From DATARH01 sp035504075 (GTDB taxonomy: Bacteria > Pseudomonadota > Alphaproteobacteria > ATCC43930 > CGMCC-115725): 14,906 nt of DNA. The notes beneath the pieces are model-generated. The model was not told the origin of the DNA. It searched no databases and saw only the letters and a list, made by a program, of their open reading frames with translations. The position numbers and the translations under genes are program-made. The stretch lies in NCBI GenBank assembly GCA_035504075.1, contig DATJSO010000192.1, forward strand, positions 1-14,906. Reading direction: 5' to 3'. Position 1 is the stretch's first letter. Each line of letters begins with the position of its first letter. Below are positions 14,284 to 14,906 of this stretch, one piece after another.

Positions 14284-14906
14284 ATGCAATCGGCCAGACT
14301 TGGCACGAGCCGCAGAGGCATGCGCCGGCTTGGCGCGGGTCTGGCGGCGACGATGCTGTTCGGCGGTGCCGCGCTTGCCGCCGATACGACGCCCGCGACG
14401 CGCGAAGCCGTGCCGCCGAGCGGGCGTTTGGCGCTGTGCCGCACCGTCGATCGGGTCGCCGGCGCCGACCGTCTGTCGGCCGCTTTCCTGACGCGCATCC
14501 TGTGGCAGGAAAGCGGGTTCCGCAGCGACGCGCTGAGCCCGAAGGGCGCCGAGGGGGTAGCACAATTCATGCCGCCGACCGCGCTCGACCGCGGCCTCGC
14601 CGATCCGTGGGACCCCGGCCCGGCGATTGTCGCGGCGGGGCGCCTCTTGGCCGACCTTGCGGCGCGGTTCGGTAATATCGGTCTGGCCGCGGCGGCTTAC
14701 AACGCCGGCGCTGCACGCGTCGAGAAATGGCTGCAAGCCGAAAGCGGCCTGCCGGCCGAGACGCGCAATTACGTCCGCGCCGTCACCGGCCGGCAGATCG
14801 AGGATTGGAAGACGCGCGAGGCCGCCGCGCCGTGGCCGGCAACCGGCGGCCCCGATTGCATGCAGACGATCGCCCTGCTGCCGCGCGGCGGCGTGCTCGC
14901 CGTGCA
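14284..14906 (+). CDS. Exported lytic transglycosylase, SLT domain (3' partial)
   Basis: The frame runs from ATG 14284 to the window edge without a stop; 207 residues are visible. A twin-Arg-containing basic N-terminus leads into a hydrophobic signal sequence ending GGAALA-ADTT. The SLT (goose-lysozyme-like) domain follows at about 60-165. It has ILWQESGFRSDALSPKGAEG, with the catalytic Glu in QESGF, then VAQFMPPTA and AAAYNAGAARVEKWL. Such enzymes cleave the MurNAc-GlcNAc bond of peptidoglycan to give 1,6-anhydro products. A downstream ATG (codon 13) could also start a shorter signal peptide. The gene lies 23 nt after the FKBP gene, fitting a small envelope operon. The C-terminal part, about residue 185 onward, is outside known motifs and is cut off. 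Confidence 0.88.
   Translation, partial: MQSARLGTSRRGMRRLGAGLAATMLFGGAALAADTTPATREAVPPSGRLALCRTVDRVAGADRLSAAFLTRILWQESGFRSDALSPKGAEGVAQFMPPTALDRGLADPWDPGPAIVAAGRLLADLAARFGNIGLAAAAYNAGAARVEKWLQAESGLPAETRNYVRAVTGRQIEDWKTREAAAPWPATGGPDCMQTIALLPRGGVLAV

Overview
The window (about 15 kb, high GC) looks like the chromosome of an alphaproteobacterium. This rests on the L28 ribosomal protein type, the ureFG accessory genes, a ClC channel of a divergent alphaproteobacterial-looking kind, an Hsp20 and overall codon bias. I cannot name the order or genus. I see no phage, IS element, CRISPR array, tRNA or rRNA. The stretch is ordinary core and accessory chromosome, with one gene hidden by an in-frame stop codon.

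Layout. 2-2410 (+): 3' part of a large FAD/Fe-S D-lactate dehydrogenase-type enzyme. 2512-2802 (+): rpmB (L28). 2843-4384 (-): secreted FecR/DUF6600-like protein. 4580-6463 (-): ClC chloride channel with two C-terminal CBS domains. 6720-7668 (+): a small lipoprotein followed by two tandem Lin0512-family genes, apparently one operon. 7660-8595 (-): a GrdB/PrdB-like selenoprotein read through an in-frame TGA. 8670-9560 (-): pssA. 9760-10803 (+): a luciferase-like flavin oxidoreductase. 10850-12147 (-): ureF-ureG. 12323-12865 (+): Hsp20. 12899-13768 (-): DUF4213/DUF364 protein. 13814-14260 (+): exported FKBP isomerase. 14284-end (+): exported lytic transglycosylase, cut by the window edge.

The main discovery is the selenoprotein. 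Two adjacent minus-strand reading frames, separated only by a TGA at 8047-8049, together make one protein of the glycine/sarcosine/betaine/D-proline reductase component-B superfamily. The TGA falls at the first position of a redox motif U-P-V-C-H-Q-T. Directly behind it the mRNA can fold into a 35-nt hairpin: a 7-bp lower stem, a 2x2 internal loop, a 6-bp upper stem and a 5-nt apical loop with G at its second position. The loop starts 18 nt after the UGA. This fits the bacterial SECIS model. A standard annotation would report two broken genes here. Its 3' end overlaps, tail to tail, a pair of Lin0512-family genes of unknown function.

Functional themes are respiration/oxidation (FAD/Fe-S enzyme, flavin oxidoreductase), the envelope (PssA, FKBP, lytic transglycosylase, lipoprotein, FecR-like protein, ClC), metal or selenium handling (UreF/UreG, DUF364, selenoprotein) and stress (Hsp20). 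Apart from ureFG, the lipoprotein-Lin0512 run and possibly pssA-selenoprotein and FKBP-transglycosylase, the genes are monocistronic or divergently arranged and do not form one pathway.
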